Source of the DNA: Candidatus Desulfofervidus auxilii
GTDB lineage: Bacteria; Desulfobacterota; Desulfofervidia; Desulfofervidales; Desulfofervidaceae
Direction: 5' to 3'
Assembly (NCBI RefSeq): GCF_001577525.1
Contig: NZ_CP013015.1
Location: forward strand, 1,557,667 to 1,621,666
DNA: 64,000 nucleotides
Under the pieces are notes generated by a model that was not told the DNA's origin, did no database searches, and saw nothing but the letters and a program-made list of their open reading frames with translations. Shown one piece after another: positions 62,325 through 64,000 of this stretch. Numbering within the stretch: the first letter of the stretch is position 1; each line of letters opens with the position of its first letter. A program made the position numbers and the translations under genes.

Positions 62325-64000
62325 ATGTCTTATTTTCGCCACCCTCTCATCTTCTTGCTCCCTTTTTATATTATAGGTCTTCTCCTGGGAGGCACATGGC
62401 CTGAAGAAAGAAATTATTTTCTCTTATTTTTTTTATTGTTATCATTATTATCATTAATTGTTGTAAAAAAGGTTCAGCATTTCTCTTTTTTACGGTATCT
62501 CTTGGGGATATCTATTATTGCTGGCGGAGCTCTTTATCAAAGTTATTTTTTCATTCCTCCCAAAAACCCTTCTCACATTGTCAATTATATTGATAAAAAG
62601 GTTAATTTAAAAGGCAAAATCATTTCTGTCACTCCCTTTTCAGATAAAGCAGCACTCATTTTAACTAATTTACAATTACTTCAAGGCAAGCAGGAAGGAA
62701 AAATCAAAGGTAAAATAGCAATCACTGTATATCACCCTTCCAAATCTTACCATAAGGGAAACATTATAAAAGTTAGAGGAAAAGTCAAAACCATTTGCAG
62801 TTTTGGAAATCCAGGCATTTACGATTATGCTCGTCTGTGGCATGGGAAGGGCGTTTGGGCAAGAATGTGGCTTCAGGATAAAAATATATTGATTCTGGAT
62901 TATGAAAAGCCAGGGCTATGGCCTTATTTATTAGAAACCATCCGAGAAAAAATTAGAAGGTTTTTAGCCAAACACCTCTCTCAACCTGCTCAGGGAGTTT
63001 ATCAAACTCTACTTTTAGGCGAAAAAGCAAGTCTTTTACCCTTTATCAAAGACGATTTCATCTTCACTGGCACAAGCCATTTATTGGCCATCTCTGGCTT
63101 GCATTTAGGGATGGTTATGGTCCTGAGCTTCACCTTATTCTGGTATTTACTCTCTCGTTCTGAATACCTTTTGTTGAAATTTGAGCTAAAAAAGATAGCA
63201 GTTTTGATATCTCTTATTCCTACTTTTTTCTATGCCTCTTTGGCCCATTTTTCGCCGGCTACCGCCCGTTCCTTTGTTATGATTCTTTTATTTTGGTGGC
63301 TTTATTTCAGTAGGCGTTTAAAAGATACCTGGGTCTTTCTGGCCACAGCAGCCTGGTTACTATTGCTTTTGCACCCTCCTATGATTTATCAAATTTCTTT
63401 CCAACTATCCTTTCTGGCCTTGGCCTCTATCCTTTATTTTACCCCCAGGCTACCTGGTGGGACTTATTGGCTTTCTCTGAAATCAGGCTCTTTTAAACAA
63501 AAGTGCATTCGCTATCTATTATTGTCTCTTTATGTAAGTATTGGGGCATGGCTTGGCACCTTACCTATAATCTTACATTATTTTGCCGGTGTTTCCTTCA
63601 TTGCTCCTGTTGTTAACCTTTTGGCTATCCCCTGGATGGGATTTGTGATACTTCCCCTTGGCCTTTTGAGCATTTTTACATTGTTTTTCTCCCCATCAGT
63701 CTCTGCATTTTTTCTCCACTTAGGTGAGGAGGCATTAAATCCTTTGCTATGCTTTCTTCACAAAATAGCCACTATTCCTGGCATTTTTACCTGGTGCATA
63801 ACACCCAATTGGGTGGAGGTATTGGCCATCTATATTTTTTTATTTGCTGTTTTTTATCCCCAAAAGGGAAAGAAATATATGTTTGTTGCTATCTTTTGTT
63901 TCTTTCTCTTAGACATAAGCTCCCAGTTTTACAAACACTCTCAAAAGAAGCTTACCGTTTCCTTTCTGGATGTGGGTGGAGGAACATCTGTTTTATTGCG
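62325..64000 (+). CDS. comEC: ComEC/Rec2 DNA-uptake channel, 3' truncated by window edge
   Basis: An ATG at 62325 opens a frame that continues beyond the window (558 codons visible). An N-terminal pair of membrane segments is followed by a DUF4131-like region (NLKGKIISVTPFSDKAALIL). The ComEC competence core follows: LLAISGLHLGMVMVLSFTLF, SFVMILLFWWLYFSRRLKD-type (ATARSFVMILLFWWLYFSRR), IYQISFQLSFLALASILYF and VNLLAIPWMGFVILPLGLLS. The last visible part, SFLDVGGGTSVLL, is the start of the metallo-beta-lactamase domain (SFLDVGQG in most). It moves single-stranded DNA across the inner membrane. It lies 21 bases after murA. Confidence 0.92.
   Translation, partial: MSYFRHPLIFLLPFYIIGLLLGGTWPEERNYFLLFFLLLSLLSLIVVKKVQHFSFLRYLLGISIIAGGALYQSYFFIPPKNPSHIVNYIDKKVNLKGKIISVTPFSDKAALILTNLQLLQGKQEGKIKGKIAITVYHPSKSYHKGNIIKVRGKVKTICSFGNPGIYDYARLWHGKGVWARMWLQDKNILILDYEKPGLWPYLLETIREKIRRFLAKHLSQPAQGVYQTLLLGEKASLLPFIKDDFIFTGTSHLLAISGLHLGMVMVLSFTLFWYLLSRSEYLLLKFELKKIAVLISLIPTFFYASLAHFSPATARSFVMILLFWWLYFSRRLKDTWVFLATAAWLLLLLHPPMIYQISFQLSFLALASILYFTPRLPGGTYWLSLKSGSFKQKCIRYLLLSLYVSIGAWLGTLPIILHYFAGVSFIAPVVNLLAIPWMGFVILPLGLLSIFTLFFSPSVSAFFLHLGEEALNPLLCFLHKIATIPGIFTWCITPNWVEVLAIYIFLFAVFYPQKGKKYMFVAIFCFFLLDISSQFYKHSQKKLTVSFLDVGGGTSVLL

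Noticed and set aside
1-64000. tRNA, rRNA or riboswitch genes
   Set aside because: I saw no convincing cloverleaf, rRNA signature or known riboswitch core in the intergenic stretches; this was done by eye and can miss small RNAs.

Overview
The window is AT-rich and densely coded. It looks like a strictly anaerobic, probably thermophilic bacterium of the Desulfobacterota / sulfate-reducer or syntroph type. The grounds are HdrABC-like and QmoA/HdrA-like flavoproteins, tungsten-type aldehyde ferredoxin oxidoreductase (AOR) paralogues, a four-subunit pyruvate-type ferredoxin oxidoreductase, a Na+-type Rnf complex and an Mrp/Mbh-type antiporter. Low GC and the gene content would fit something like Candidatus Desulfofervidus, but that is an inference and no rRNA marker is present.

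Region 1 (1-10,700, + strand): a tightly packed redox operon. Two AOR-like proteins, each followed by a 12-cysteine iron-sulfur protein, are interleaved with a double-length HdrA-like flavoprotein (interrupted by a frameshift at an A9 tract), HdrC, HdrB and the subunits of a 2-oxoacid (pyruvate-type) ferredoxin oxidoreductase in the order alpha ... gamma, delta, beta. This is the best candidate for an undescribed enzyme complex: a POR whose electrons, or an AOR whose electrons, could be channelled through an Hdr module.

Region 2 (10,800-14,520, - strand): phosphate-signalling genes phoR-pstB-phoU plus a small coiled-coil protein. A response regulator cut down to 55 residues sits in front of phoR, and a 27-codon micro-ORF with a strong ribosome binding site lies further upstream.

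Region 3 (14,690-27,950): a toxin-antitoxin and CRISPR region. A RelE-type toxin (frameshifted) and a helicase fragment precede a type I-B cas operon (cas8b-cas7-cas5-cas3). Next come a remnant MazEF-like pair, cas4, a complete VapBC pair, cas1, cas2, a leader, and an array of 47 repeats plus one degenerate terminal copy. The cas operon promoter region resembles part of the CRISPR leader. The processing nuclease cas6 is not in the operon but about 11 kb downstream of the array (38,670).

Region 4 (27,950-43,060): ycaO-asmA-radical SAM operon (-), trpCFBA (+), a site-2 protease (-), the orphan cas6 (+), and two P-loop ATPases (-) driven by a near-perfect sigma-70 promoter with operator-like repeats. 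A tyrosine recombinase remnant and a GC-rich palindrome follow (43,440-43,930), which suggests past mobile-element activity.

Region 5 (44,030-60,040): rhomboid protease and a ClpP-fold serine protease (+), then a 14.4-kb run of 20 genes on the - strand: rnfCDGEAB, a universal stress protein, rseC-like, apbE, and a complete Mrp/Mbh-type cation antiporter with three large proton-channel subunits. Rnf, its flavin transferase and the antiporter appear to be one transcription unit, which suggests coupled ferredoxin oxidation and Na+/H+ exchange.

Region 6 (60,190-64,000, + strand): prmC, murA and the 5' part of comEC, which runs off the end of the window.
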